A stretch of DNA of 64,000 nt from SIG603 sp964369415 (lineage in GTDB: Bacteria; Bacillota; Clostridia; Oscillospirales; Acutalibacteraceae), in NCBI GenBank assembly GCA_964369415.1, contig CAYJFP010000002.1, forward strand, positions 62,001 to 126,000, written 5' to 3'. Positions 8,409-16,814 of this stretch are shown in pieces. Position numbers and translations under genes: made by a program. The notes below the pieces were generated by a model that ran no database searches, was not told where the DNA came from, and saw only the letters and a program-made list of their open reading frames with translations. Position 1 is the first letter of the stretch. Every line of letters starts with the position of its first letter.

Positions 8409-9539
8409 TTAAATTCTTTTAGATAAATTGTTAATATTTTCATTATAAAAGCTCTCAAAGCTATTTTCATCCATCGAATTTCTTATTTTTTCCATTAAAT
8501 TATTATAAAAATAAAGATTATGCATGACCATAAGCCTCATACCAAGCATTTCTTTCGCTTTTAGCAAATGGTGTATGTACGCACGAGTGTAATTTTTACA
8601 GACAGGACATTCGCACCCCTCTTCTATTGGTAAAACATCTTCTTTATATTTCGCATTTTGAATATTTCTACAGCCTTCCATTGTAAATGCGTGTCCGTGT
8701 CTTGCATTTCTCGTTGGCATTACACAGTCGAAAATGTCTATTCCCCTTTTTACACTTTCAATAATATTAGCAGGAGTACCGACTCCCATCAGATACCTAA
8801 TCTTATTTTTAGGCATATACGGCTCTACAGTTTCTATCGTCTTGTACATTTCTTCATGGGTTTCACCTACTGCAAGTCCACCTATAGCATAGCCATCTAA
8901 ATCAAGCTCGACTATTTTTTTCATGTGATTTATCCTGAGGTCTTCGTAGACGCTTCCTTGATTTATGCCAAATAAAAGTTGTTTTCTATTTATTGTCGTT
9001 TCAAGCGAATTAAGCCTTTCCATTTCATCTTTACACCTGACAAGCCACCTGTACGTCCTGTCACAAGATGCTTTTACATAATCATATGTAGCGGGATTTT
9101 CTATGCATTCATCAAATGCCATTGCAATGGTAGAAGCAAGATTCGACTGAATTTTCATGCTTTCTTCAGGCCCCATAAAAATTTTTCTCCCATCAACATG
9201 AGAAGAAAAAGTGACGCCCTCTTCTTTAATATTTCTAAGCTTCGATAACGAAAAGACCTGAAATCCACCGCTATCTGTCAAAATCGGCCCGTCGTAACCT
9301 GTAAATTTATGGAGCCCACCTAAATTTCTAACGGTTTCATCTCCTGGCCTTATGTGCAAATGGTAAGTATTACATAACTGTACCTGACTTTTTAAATCTT
9401 TAAGATCATAAGCCGAAACAGCACCTTTAATAGCACCGGCAGTCGCAACATTCATGAACGCAGGCGTTTGAATCGTGCCGTGAACTGTTTCAAACTCTCC
9501 CCTTCTAGCTTTTCCTTCTTCTTTTTTTAGTGTATACAT
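8409..9539 (-). CDS. tgt: tRNA-guanine transglycosylase
   Basis: Exchanges guanine-34 for the queuosine precursor preQ1 in tRNAs with GUN anticodons. The 376-residue protein has the catalytic Asp region (DSGGFQVFSL, near 88-97), the GVGTPANI and FDCVMPTRNARHG signatures, and the zinc site in the C-terminal third (C, C, C in CECPVC followed by a His in MHN). The start ATG at 9539 is seven bases after TTGGAG; a GTG six codons earlier would place that site inside the gene. It lies 36 bases after queA, which acts next in the same pathway. No queuosine precursor genes (queC, D, E, F) are in the window. Confidence 0.97.
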   Translation of the reverse strand: MYTLKKEEGKARRGEFETVHGTIQTPAFMNVATAGAIKGAVSAYDLKDLKSQVQLCNTYHLHIRPGDETVRNLGGLHKFTGYDGPILTDSGGFQVFSLSKLRNIKEEGVTFSSHVDGRKIFMGPEESMKIQSNLASTIAMAFDECIENPATYDYVKASCDRTYRWLVRCKDEMERLNSLETTINRKQLLFGINQGSVYEDLRINHMKKIVELDLDGYAIGGLAVGETHEEMYKTIETVEPYMPKNKIRYLMGVGTPANIIESVKRGIDIFDCVMPTRNARHGHAFTMEGCRNIQNAKYKEDVLPIEEGCECPVCKNYTRAYIHHLLKAKEMLGMRLMVMHNLYFYNNLMEKIRNSMDENSFESFYNENINNLSKRI

Positions 9540-9575
9540 TTTATTTCTCCAATTCACCGTTTTTGTGTTTTTACA

Positions 9576-10610
9576 TTAAATAATTGCCATAGCATCACCA
9601 AAAGAGAAAAACCTATATTTTTCTCTCACTGCTTCTTCATATGCCTTTATCACATTATCTCTTCCAGCAAGTGCCGAAACTAGCATTATAAGCGTGCTTT
9701 CAGGTAAGTGAAAATTTGTGATAAGCCCATCGATTGCATTGAACTTATATCCCGGGTAAATAAAAATATCTGTAAAACCGTCGCTTTCTTTCATTTCACC
9801 TTCATATTTATATACTGATTCAAGCGTTCTGCACGAAGTTGTGCCGACAGCTATGATCTTTCCACCATTTTTTTTAGTATTATTAATCTTTTCAGCTGTT
9901 TCCTTTGATATAGCGTAGTGTTCAGAATGCATTTTATGGTCTGTTATTTTATCATCGCTGACAGGTCTAAACGTTCCTAGACCTACATGCAAAGTTACAA
10001 ATACAATCTCTATACCTTTAGCCTTTATTTTAGAAAGTAAATCCTCGGTAAAATGTAGTCCCGCTGTAGGGGCCGCCGCTGAGCCTAAATTCTTCGAGTA
10101 AACTGTTTGGTATCTTTCCTTGTCCTCAAGTTTTTCTTTTATATAAGGAGGAAGTGGCATCTGACCGATTTTATCTAGTGTCTCGTAAAAATTTTTTTCA
10201 CATGAAAACTTTATAATTCGGCTTCCGTCTTCAAGTATATCAACCACTTCGCCAAGCATTTCACCATCACCAAAATCAAATTTAGTTCCAATTTTAGCTC
10301 TTTTTCCAGGCTTCACAAGACATTCCCACTGCATTCCGCCTTTATTTTCAAGTAGCAAAAGTTCAAGTGAAGCACCTGTTTCAAGTTTTTTTCCAAAAAT
10401 CCTTGCTGGAAGAACTCTTGAATCGTTCAAAACAAGACAATCGCCTTCATTTAATAAATCAATCACATCACTAAAAGTTTTGTGACTGAGTTCACCACTT
10501 ATTTTATCCAAATGCAAAAGTCTTGACTTATCCCTATTCTCAATCGGCGTCTGCGCAATCAATTCAGATGGCAGAAAAAAATTATAATATTCCTTATTTA
10601 AACATTCCAT
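9576..10610 (-). CDS. queA: tRNA ribosyltransferase-isomerase QueA
   Basis: Transfers and rearranges the ribose of S-adenosylmethionine onto preQ1-modified tRNA to give epoxyqueuosine. About 344 residues, the usual length. Family signatures are visible: the opening LPSELIAQTP, then LVLNDSRVLPARI near 65-80, and AAPTAGLHFT near 180. ATG 10610 is chosen, nine bases after TGAGG; two further in-frame starts lie just upstream (ATG 10616, TTG 10625) but crowd the ribosome-binding site. It heads the queA-tgt-yajC-TIGR04086 run. Confidence 0.96.
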   Translation of the reverse strand: MECLNKEYYNFFLPSELIAQTPIENRDKSRLLHLDKISGELSHKTFSDVIDLLNEGDCLVLNDSRVLPARIFGKKLETGASLELLLLENKGGMQWECLVKPGKRAKIGTKFDFGDGEMLGEVVDILEDGSRIIKFSCEKNFYETLDKIGQMPLPPYIKEKLEDKERYQTVYSKNLGSAAAPTAGLHFTEDLLSKIKAKGIEIVFVTLHVGLGTFRPVSDDKITDHKMHSEHYAISKETAEKINNTKKNGGKIIAVGTTSCRTLESVYKYEGEMKESDGFTDIFIYPGYKFNAIDGLITNFHLPESTLIMLVSALAGRDNVIKAYEEAVREKYRFFSFGDAMAII

Positions 10611-10686
10611 TCTCATTAACCTCAATTTTTTTATACATTAATAATATATCATTAATGAGATTTATGCAAGAATTATTAAATAATAT

Positions 10687-10715
10687 TTGACATTTCGCTA
10701 GATATACTGTATTAT
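10687..10715 (+). promoter_or_regulatory. Promoter of the lysine operon
   Basis: Consensus -35 TTGACA (10687-10692) and -10 TATTAT (10710-10715) with 17 bases between, immediately before the lysine riboswitch. Strong sigma-A-type match. Confidence 0.9.
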
Positions 10716-10718
10716 ATA

Positions 10719-10883
10719 GATGATAGAGGTGCGACTTTTATTAGTAGGAAATTGTAGGCTGCCAAAGCTTATGATGATTTCTAAAAGGAAAAGCCGCCGA
10801 AGGAAGTGTAATGGCATATACTTTCTGGTTGTATGAGTTAACAGCTGTATGACTGTCATCAGAAATGATGGAGTGCTATCATC
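10719..10883 (+). promoter_or_regulatory. Lysine riboswitch (L box) aptamer
   Basis: The aptamer shows the L-box hallmarks: AGAGGTGCG near the 5' end, an AGTA block, AAAAGCCGCCGAAG in the core, CTGTCATC, and TGGAGTGCT near the 3' end. Helix P1 is an 8-bp perfect pairing of 10719-10726 with 10876-10883. It sits between a strong promoter and asd-dapA-dapB, the expected lysine-pathway target. Lysine binding is known to stabilise P1 and so favour termination downstream. Confidence 0.95.
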
Positions 10884-10917
10884 TTTAAGTAAAACTTTGC
10901 GTTTTATTAATGATGAT

Positions 10918-10940
10918 GGCCGGTTAATAACCGGTCTTTT
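10918..10940 (+). terminator. Riboswitch terminator with competing antiterminator
   Basis: Stem 10918-10925/10929-10936 (core CCGGTT) with a 3-base loop, followed by TTTTGTTTT. The P1 3' strand (10875-10883, GCTATCATC) can instead pair with 10912-10920 (GATGATGGC), taking the first three bases of the terminator stem. The two folds are mutually exclusive, giving a lysine-dependent switch. Confidence 0.85.
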
Positions 10941-10965
10941 GTTTTATCTACCCTCAGAAAATTAA

Positions 10966-10983
10966 GCTAATTTATAAATTAGC
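10966..10983 (+). repeat. 18-base perfect palindrome in asd leader
   Basis: GCTAATTTATAAATTAGC reads the same on both strands and lies between the riboswitch terminator and the asd ribosome-binding region. It may act as a protein site or a second hairpin. A related GCTAATTT/AAATTAG pair occurs between dapA and dapB. Confidence 0.5.
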
Positions 10984-10995
10984 AGTCAATTTATT

Positions 10996-11029
10996 GCCGA
11001 AAAAACGGCGGAATGGAGAATTTATTATG
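10996..11029 (+). promoter_or_regulatory. Hairpin-GGAATGGAG module before asd
   Basis: Hairpin GCCG-AAAAAA-CGGC (10996-11009), then GGAATGGAG (11010-11018), then eight bases to the ATG at 11027. The same architecture precedes yhbY and upp, with differing but paired stems. Confidence 0.55.
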
Positions 11030-12106
11030 AAAAAGTTTAAAGTTGGTATTATAGGATGTACAGGTATGGTTGGACAGCGTTTTGCGCTTCTTTTAGAAGA
11101 CCACCCTTGGTTTGAAGTCACTGCTATCGCTGCAAGTCCAAGATCTGCTGGAAAATCTTACTCAGAAGTTGTTAAGGATAGATGGCTTATGGACTCACCT
11201 ATTCCTAAAAATATCGAAGACATGATTATTTTTGATGCGAGTGCTGATATTGCAAAAATAACAGAGCTAGTTGACTTTGTTTTCTGCGCAGTTGACATGA
11301 AAAAAGACGAAATCAAGGCTCTTGAAGAGGCATACGCAAAGGCTGAATGCCCTGTTGTTTCAAATAATAGTGCGCATAGAGCAACACCAGATGTTCCGAT
11401 GATTATCCCAGAAATAAACGATGATCACGCAGAAGTTATAGATGCACAAAGAAAAAGACTTGGAACAAAAAGAGGATTTATTTCAGTTAAATCTAACTGT
11501 TCACTTCAAAGCTATGTACCCGCAATTCACCCGCTTATGGATTTAGGCGTTACTAAGGCTTTGGCTTGCACATATCAAGCGATTTCAGGAGCTGGTAAAA
11601 CATTTGAAACAATGCCAGAAATCGTTGATAATATCATTCCATTTATCGGTGGTGAAGAGGATAAATCCGAAAATGAGCCGCTTAAAATTTGGGGTAAAGT
11701 CGAAGGCGATGTGATAGTTAATGCCGACGGACCTGCAATTACAAGCCAATGCTTTAGAGTTCCTGTAACAGATGGACATACAGCAGCTGTTTTTGTATCA
11801 CTAGATAAAAAAGTTTCTAAAGAAGAAATTATTAAGAGATGGAAAGAGTTCAAAGGCGCTGCACAAGAGTTAGATTTACCAAGCGCACCAAAACAATTCC
11901 TAAATTATTTTGAAGAAGACAATAGGCCACAGGCTAAACTTGACAGAAATTTAGAAAATGGTATGGCTGTTTCTATCGGACGCCTTCGTGAAGACATCAT
12001 TTTTGATTACAAATTTGTTTGCTTATCACACAATACTTTAAGAGGTGCAGCAGGTGGTGCTGTTTTAATGGCAGAACTTCTTTGTAAAAAAGGCTATTTT
12101 GGCTAA
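11027..12106 (+). CDS. asd: Aspartate-semialdehyde dehydrogenase, archaeal/fungal type
   Basis: Reduces aspartyl phosphate to aspartate semialdehyde, the branch-point precursor of lysine, diaminopimelate, threonine and methionine. The N-terminal NADP-binding loop is GCTGMVGQRF (about 9-18) and the catalytic Cys lies in KSNCSLQ near residue 155; the substrate His is in VTDGHTA. Length (359) and sequence style fit the archaeal/fungal branch of the family, which many Clostridia use, more than the E. coli type. The ATG at 11027 follows TGGAG by eight bases. It is controlled by the lysine riboswitch and starts the asd-dapA-dapB-ACT operon. Confidence 0.94.
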   Translation: MKKFKVGIIGCTGMVGQRFALLLEDHPWFEVTAIAASPRSAGKSYSEVVKDRWLMDSPIPKNIEDMIIFDASADIAKITELVDFVFCAVDMKKDEIKALEEAYAKAECPVVSNNSAHRATPDVPMIIPEINDDHAEVIDAQRKRLGTKRGFISVKSNCSLQSYVPAIHPLMDLGVTKALACTYQAISGAGKTFETMPEIVDNIIPFIGGEEDKSENEPLKIWGKVEGDVIVNADGPAITSQCFRVPVTDGHTAAVFVSLDKKVSKEEIIKRWKEFKGAAQELDLPSAPKQFLNYFEEDNRPQAKLDRNLENGMAVSIGRLREDIIFDYKFVCLSHNTLRGAAGGAVLMAELLCKKGYFG

Positions 12107-12153
12107 TTAAATCATATAATATTTATAAAATAAAATTTGAGGAGCTTGACACT

Positions 12154-13041
12154 ATGAAAAAATTAATTTTTGAAGGTGCTGGAGTCGCCATCGTAACTCC
12201 ATTTAACTCTGATAGTACAATTAATTACGAACAACTTAAAAATTTGATTGAATTTCAAATTGAAAATGGAATAGACACAATTATTTCTTGCGGAACTACA
12301 GGTGAAACCTCTACTTTATCAGAAAAAGAGCATGTTGAAGTTTTAGACTTTACAATCAAAACTGTAGCAGGAAGAATACCAGTTATAGCTGGCACAGGTA
12401 GTAATGACACTGCTTTTGCAGTCGAACTTTCTAAAGAAGCTGAAAATCTTGGAGCAGATGGATTACTTTTAATTACTCCATACTATAATAAAACTTCACA
12501 AAAGGGTCTTATCGAAAGTTTTAATAAAATTGCAGACAGCACAAGTGTTCCTTCTATTGTATATAATGTTCCTTCAAGAACAGGTGTAAACATTTTACCT
12601 GAAACCTATCTTGAACTTTCTAAAAATAAGAATATTGTAGCTACTAAAGAAGCAAATGGAGACATCAGTTCTGTAGCTAAAACAGCTTCACTTTGTGGTG
12701 ATGATTTAATAATTTATTCAGGTGAAGATAGTCAAACTTTACCTATTATGGCTTTAGGAGGTAAAGGTACAATTTCGGTTCTTGCAAATATTTGTCCAAG
12801 AGCGGTTAAAGATTTAACTATGGCCATACTTAATAACAATTACGATGAGGCTAGAAAAATTAATTCAAAATATCTAAAGCTTATGAATGCTATGTTTATG
12901 GATGTTAATCCGATTCCTGTTAAAGAAGCTTTACACCAAATGGGTTATTGTAGCAATTATTGTAGACTTCCACTTACAACTATGTATGATGATAGTATTG
13001 AAAGACTTAAATCTATAATGAAATCGTATACTTTAATATAG
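12154..13041 (+). CDS. dapA: 4-hydroxy-tetrahydrodipicolinate synthase
   Basis: Condenses pyruvate with aspartate semialdehyde, the first committed step to diaminopimelate and lysine. The 295-residue TIM-barrel protein has the CGTTGETSTL signature near 46-55, the catalytic Tyr in YNVPSRTG near 136-143 and the Schiff-base Lys in ATKEANGD near 163. Start ATG is preceded by TTGAGGAG. It follows asd by 47 bases in the riboswitch-controlled operon. No truncation is seen. Confidence 0.97.
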   Translation: MKKLIFEGAGVAIVTPFNSDSTINYEQLKNLIEFQIENGIDTIISCGTTGETSTLSEKEHVEVLDFTIKTVAGRIPVIAGTGSNDTAFAVELSKEAENLGADGLLLITPYYNKTSQKGLIESFNKIADSTSVPSIVYNVPSRTGVNILPETYLELSKNKNIVATKEANGDISSVAKTASLCGDDLIIYSGEDSQTLPIMALGGKGTISVLANICPRAVKDLTMAILNNNYDEARKINSKYLKLMNAMFMDVNPIPVKEALHQMGYCSNYCRLPLTTMYDDSIERLKSIMKSYTLI

Positions 13042-13055
13042 TTATTTGTGATTTA

Positions 13056-13092
13056 GCTAATTTCTAGTTTAACTAAATTTAAAATTAGTAGC
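13056..13092 (+). repeat. Imperfect hairpin between dapA and dapB
   Basis: GCTAATTT at 13056-13063 can pair with AAATTAG-TAGC at 13082-13092 around a further TTTAACTAAA-type fold. It lies just before the dapB ribosome-binding site (AAAGGA) and may affect mRNA stability or start access. Confidence 0.4.
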
Positions 13093-13109
13093 ACGAAAGG
13101 ACGTAAATA

Positions 13110-13862
13110 ATGACAAAAATTATACTTTGTGGATGTTTGGGACATATGGGTAAAGTTATTACTGATATTGTTGATAATTCAGACGATTTAGAAATTGTCG
13201 CTGGAGTTGATATGTCGGTAAGTAATTTAGAAAAATTTCCTGTATATAATAAAATCGATACTATAAGTGAACCTGCTGATGTTATTGTCGATTTTTCTCA
13301 CCCTTCCCTATTAAATGATATATTAAATTTTTCTGAAAATAGAAATATACCTGCTGTACTTTGCACTACTGGCTATACTGATAAGCAAGTAGCTGAAGTC
13401 GAAAAAAGTTCTAAGGTCTCCCCTTTGTTTTATTCTAGAAATATGTCTTTAGGCATAAATTTACTTGTTGAACTATCCAAAAAAGCTTCACTTATTTTAG
13501 GGAATAATTTTGACATTGAAATTATCGAAAAGCATCACAACAAGAAGATTGATGCTCCTAGTGGTACAGCTCTTATGATAGCAGATGCAATTAAAGATGT
13601 AAGGTCCGATCTTGATAACTACATGTACGATAGACATTCTCAACGAGTTAAACGTTCAGAGAATGAAATAGGTATTCATGCTGTTCGAGGTGGTACTATT
13701 GTTGGTGAACATGAGGTAATTTTTGCCGGACGACATGAGATAATTAGCATTAGTCATTCAGCTCAGTCAAAAGAACTTTTTGCAAATGGGGCTATGAGCG
13801 CAGCAAAGTTTATGATAGGAAAGAAATCAGGACTTTATGATATGAGCGATATGTTAAAATAA
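13110..13862 (+). CDS. dapB: 4-hydroxy-tetrahydrodipicolinate reductase
   Basis: NAD(P)H-dependent reductase, the second step from dapA. Of 250 residues, the N-terminal nucleotide-binding loop is GCLGHMGKV (8-16), the catalytic and substrate-binding block is EKHHNKKIDAPSGTA near 145-160, and HAVRGG near 193 belongs to the C-terminal domain. Start ATG follows GAAAGGACG. Third gene of the lysine-riboswitch operon. Later steps of the pathway (dapD/dapL, dapF, lysA) are not in the window. Confidence 0.97.
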   Translation: MTKIILCGCLGHMGKVITDIVDNSDDLEIVAGVDMSVSNLEKFPVYNKIDTISEPADVIVDFSHPSLLNDILNFSENRNIPAVLCTTGYTDKQVAEVEKSSKVSPLFYSRNMSLGINLLVELSKKASLILGNNFDIEIIEKHHNKKIDAPSGTALMIADAIKDVRSDLDNYMYDRHSQRVKRSENEIGIHAVRGGTIVGEHEVIFAGRHEIISISHSAQSKELFANGAMSAAKFMIGKKSGLYDMSDMLK

Positions 13863-13892
13863 ATTTTAATTAATTGTAGAAGGAGAAATACT

Positions 13893-14348
13893 ATGGGTAC
13901 AACAATTCATACCGTTAATAATATAACACTTGTTACACTTCAATCCTCTCCGGCAACCATAAATTTTATTTCAGAAGTCTTTGAAAAAATCTCTGAAAAA
14001 AATATTAACGTTGACATGATTTCAATGTCACCTGCTAAGTCATCAATTACTGAACTTTCTTTTACAATTTCAGACGAAGATTTAATTGAGACTTTGAATT
14101 TGATGAAGCAATTCAAAAAGGATATGCAAATTAATTCTATTGTAAGTTCAGTTAATCATAAAATTTCTGTTTATGATGAAAATATGAAAAATACACCTGG
14201 CACAGCTGCCAAAGTTTTTACATTAATTAAAAATATTGATGCAGATATTCGGTTAATCACAACTTCTGAAGTTGAAATTAGCTTACTTGTTAGTGATGCT
14301 GATTATGATAATGTTCTTAATGTTTTAAAGAAATCTTTTAATAGTTAA
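13893..14348 (+). CDS. Stand-alone tandem ACT-domain protein (aspartokinase regulatory-like)
   Basis: A 151-residue soluble protein that looks like the C-terminal regulatory half of an aspartokinase without the kinase: two ACT-type beta-alpha-beta-beta-alpha-beta units, about 12-75 and 85-150. The second ends DYDNVLNVLKKSF, close to the last helix of aspartokinases. The start follows GAAGGAG and no kinase-like frame lies upstream, so it is not a degraded lysC. It is the last gene of the lysine operon, 31 bases after dapB. It may bind lysine or another amino acid and act on a partner enzyme encoded elsewhere; the partner is not visible. Confidence 0.75.
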   Translation: MGTTIHTVNNITLVTLQSSPATINFISEVFEKISEKNINVDMISMSPAKSSITELSFTISDEDLIETLNLMKQFKKDMQINSIVSSVNHKISVYDENMKNTPGTAAKVFTLIKNIDADIRLITTSEVEISLLVSDADYDNVLNVLKKSFNS

Positions 14349-14364
14349 TTTTATTTTAAAGAAC

Positions 14365-14397
14365 AAACTGGTTTCTCTTTCTAAGATAAGCCAGTTT
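14365..14397 (+). terminator. Terminator of the lysine operon
   Basis: A 10-bp stem with one G-T pair (AAACTGGTTT with AAGCCAGTTT) is followed by AATTTTTAT, 17 bases after the ACT gene. Confidence 0.8.
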
Positions 14398-14659
14398 AAT
14401 TTTTATCCTCATTCATTTTTGTAACAATGTATCTACTCATACTTGGATTTATTAGAAATTATCATATCCATAGCTTTATCATTTTTCTATACTCTCTTAA
14501 CATAGTAAACCCTCCTATTTACTGTAGATTTTTAAAATCTACCCATAGGAGGGTCTTATTTTATTATTGATTTTCACTGGATCAATTCAATTTCAATAAT
14601 AGATAAACTTAACATATAGAAAATCAAACATTCTCTATTGATTCAAATTCTATTTTAGA
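14398..14659. other. Intergenic stretch without a recognised gene
   Basis: Convergent gap between the lysine operon and gltX. Apart from the long hairpin at 14509-14554 and weak inverted repeats around 14560-14640 (TTATTATTGA with CAATAATAG), I see no promoter or reading frame that I would defend. Confidence 0.5.
14509..14554 (+). terminator. Long hairpin in the intergenic gap, terminator-like
   Basis: An outer 10-bp stem (ACCCTCCTAT with ATAGGAGGGT) encloses an inner stem GTAGATT/AATCTAC, and T-rich CTTATTTTATTATT follows on the plus strand. It is far from the operon end, so it may be a back-up terminator or the end of a short transcript. Confidence 0.6.
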
Positions 14660-16105
14660 TTATAATTTTTCAAGGCCAATATTAAGTCTTCTAAGTGCTT
14701 CTTCTTTTCCTAAAATTGCTAAAATTTCCATTGCGCCGCCTGGTGTAACTGTCACACCAGCTGCCGCAATCCTAACTGGCCACAAAAGTGTACCATTTTT
14801 GACCTCTAATTCTCCGGCTAATGCAATTAGTTCTTCGTGAATTTTAGTTATATTCCAGTTTTCTATTTTTTCTAAACATTCTATTCCGGCTTTTAACATG
14901 TCTACAGAATTTTCAAGATTCGTCTTACTTTTTTTATTTACAAAAAGCTCTTTATCATATTCTGGCAAATCCTTGAAAAAGTGAAGCAAATTTGATATAT
15001 CTTTGAACTTTGTTACCCTTGGCTGTAAAATATCGTTTAGCACGTCTTTTGGAACATCTTTGTCGCCAAAAACCTCTTTGTAAAACTCATCAGCTTTTGA
15101 TTGAAATTCCTCTTTGCTCATCGCTCTAATATATTCACCATTAAGCCACAAAAGTTTATCATAGTCGAAAATTGCAGGCGATTTACTGATTCCATCTACA
15201 GAAAAACTCTCTTCAAGCTCTTTTAATGTAAATATTTCTTTGTTATCTTTAGGCGCCCAACCGAGCAATGCAATGTAGTTTGTGATAACTTCTGACATAA
15301 AACCTTCGCTTATCAAGTCGTGGAAACCTGTCGAGCCGTGTCTTTTTGAAAGTTTAGAGGTAGACCCATCCTCATTCTTACCCATAATTAATGGAAGGTG
15401 AACATAAACAGGATTTTCCCAACCGAAAGCCGTATATAAAAGACTGTATTTAGGCGTAGAAGTCAAGTACTCACAGCCTCTTACAACATGTGTAATATTC
15501 ATTAAATGATCGTCAATAACGTTTGCAAAGTTGTATGTTGGATAGCCATCTGATTTAATCAAAACTTGGTCTTCAATCTCTTTATTATCTATGCTTATCT
15601 CTCCAAAAACCTCGTCATTAAAAGTTGTCGAACCCTCTGTAGGCACTTTTTGCCTTATTACAAATGGTGTATTCAGACTTAGAAGCTTCTCGATTTCCTC
15701 TTTGCTTAAATCTCGACAATGTCTATCATATCCGCCAAATCCACCTTCTTTATTGAGTGAATCAAGACGCTCTTTTGTGCAAAAACAGTAATATGCTTCA
15801 CCTTTTTCGACAAGCTCTTTTGCATATGGCATATAACTGCCTTTTCTCTCACTTTGGACATATGGCCCGTATTCACCGCCAACATCTGGTCCTTCATCGT
15901 GATTTAGTCCTACGGTTTTTAGCGTTTCATAAATTACATCCGTAGCACCCTCTACAAGTCTTTCTCTGTCGGTATCTTCTATTCTTAAGACAAAAGTTCC
16001 TCCTTTTGCCTTTGCAAGTAAATATTCATAAAGAGCTGTTCTCAAGTTTCCGACGTGCATTATTCCTGTCGGACTTGGAGCAAATCTCGTTCTTATCTTT
16101 GTCAT
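14660..16105 (-). CDS. gltX: Glutamyl-tRNA synthetase
   Basis: Class I synthetase charging tRNA-Glu. The 481-residue protein has the HIGH-type motif in APSPTGIMHVGNLRTA (about 10-25) and the KMSKS-type motif KLSKRHG near 253-259, then the anticodon-binding helical region. The ATG at 16105 is chosen because AAAGGA lies eight bases upstream; an ATG two codons earlier is too close. It is transcribed alone. Whether it also charges tRNA-Gln cannot be told from the sequence, and no gatCAB genes are in the window. Confidence 0.97.
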   Translation of the reverse strand: MTKIRTRFAPSPTGIMHVGNLRTALYEYLLAKAKGGTFVLRIEDTDRERLVEGATDVIYETLKTVGLNHDEGPDVGGEYGPYVQSERKGSYMPYAKELVEKGEAYYCFCTKERLDSLNKEGGFGGYDRHCRDLSKEEIEKLLSLNTPFVIRQKVPTEGSTTFNDEVFGEISIDNKEIEDQVLIKSDGYPTYNFANVIDDHLMNITHVVRGCEYLTSTPKYSLLYTAFGWENPVYVHLPLIMGKNEDGSTSKLSKRHGSTGFHDLISEGFMSEVITNYIALLGWAPKDNKEIFTLKELEESFSVDGISKSPAIFDYDKLLWLNGEYIRAMSKEEFQSKADEFYKEVFGDKDVPKDVLNDILQPRVTKFKDISNLLHFFKDLPEYDKELFVNKKSKTNLENSVDMLKAGIECLEKIENWNITKIHEELIALAGELEVKNGTLLWPVRIAAAGVTVTPGGAMEILAILGKEEALRRLNIGLEKL

Positions 16106-16166
16106 AATCATATTCCTTTCGTTTTTAACATATTTTTAATTATATTTATTGAAATTAGGTGATAGT

Positions 16167-16814
16167 TTGAAACAAATTTATATTTTAGGTGACAAAACTA
16201 CTTGGGTTAATTATTCTAATGCCATTGAGTTTTGTGGTGGAACAGTTGTTTTCTCAAATGAAATCGAAGACTCTAAATCTTGTGACGGTCTTCTGCTAAC
16301 AGGTGGTTACGATTTAAATCCAATGCTATACGGTGAAAAAAATTTACATAGTGAACATATTGATGATTTTAGAGATGATAAAGAGCTCGAATTAATCAGA
16401 ATTTTCTCAGAACTAAATAAACCAATTCTCGGTATTTGTCGTGGCTTACAAGTTTTGAATGTTGCATTTGATGGAACTTTAATTCAAGATGTAGAAAACG
16501 TCCAAACACACTCAAGATGTGGTTCAAATTATGACAAGATTCATACTGTAAATTCTGAAAAAGAAAATTTTATAACTAAATTATACTCAAATAAATTTTC
16601 GGTAAACAGTTCCCATCATCAAGCTATTGGAAAATTGTCATCTGAGTTTACTCCACTAGTTCGTTCTAATGATGGCATAATTGAAGCAATTATGCACAAA
16701 GAAAAGCCCATTTTTGCCGTTCAATGGCATCCTGAGCGTATGATGTTAAATCATCAACAAAGCGAAACAGTGGATGGAAAGCACATTTTTTGTTCTTTCT
16801 TACTTTTGTGTTAA
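16167..16814 (+). CDS. Class I glutamine-amidotransferase-like hydrolase (peptidase C26)
   Basis: A 215-residue protein of the PuuD/gamma-glutamyl-GABA hydrolase family. The nucleophile elbow is GICRGLQ (Cys near 96) and the catalytic His-Glu pair is in QWHPER near 192-196; LLLTGGYDLNP marks the oxyanion region. Family members hydrolyse gamma-glutamyl amides, but the substrate here is not indicated by context. TTG 16167 is the likely start, just after TTAGGTGA; another TTG lies six codons upstream. Its last 15 bases overlap the convergent ComEC-like gene. Confidence 0.8.
   Translation: MKQIYILGDKTTWVNYSNAIEFCGGTVVFSNEIEDSKSCDGLLLTGGYDLNPMLYGEKNLHSEHIDDFRDDKELELIRIFSELNKPILGICRGLQVLNVAFDGTLIQDVENVQTHSRCGSNYDKIHTVNSEKENFITKLYSNKFSVNSSHHQAIGKLSSEFTPLVRSNDGIIEAIMHKEKPIFAVQWHPERMMLNHQQSETVDGKHIFCSFLLLC

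Noticed and set aside
14398..14480. Possible decayed transposase fragment on the minus strand
   Set aside because: Only a handful of in-frame codons between stops; no inverted ends or recognisable motif.
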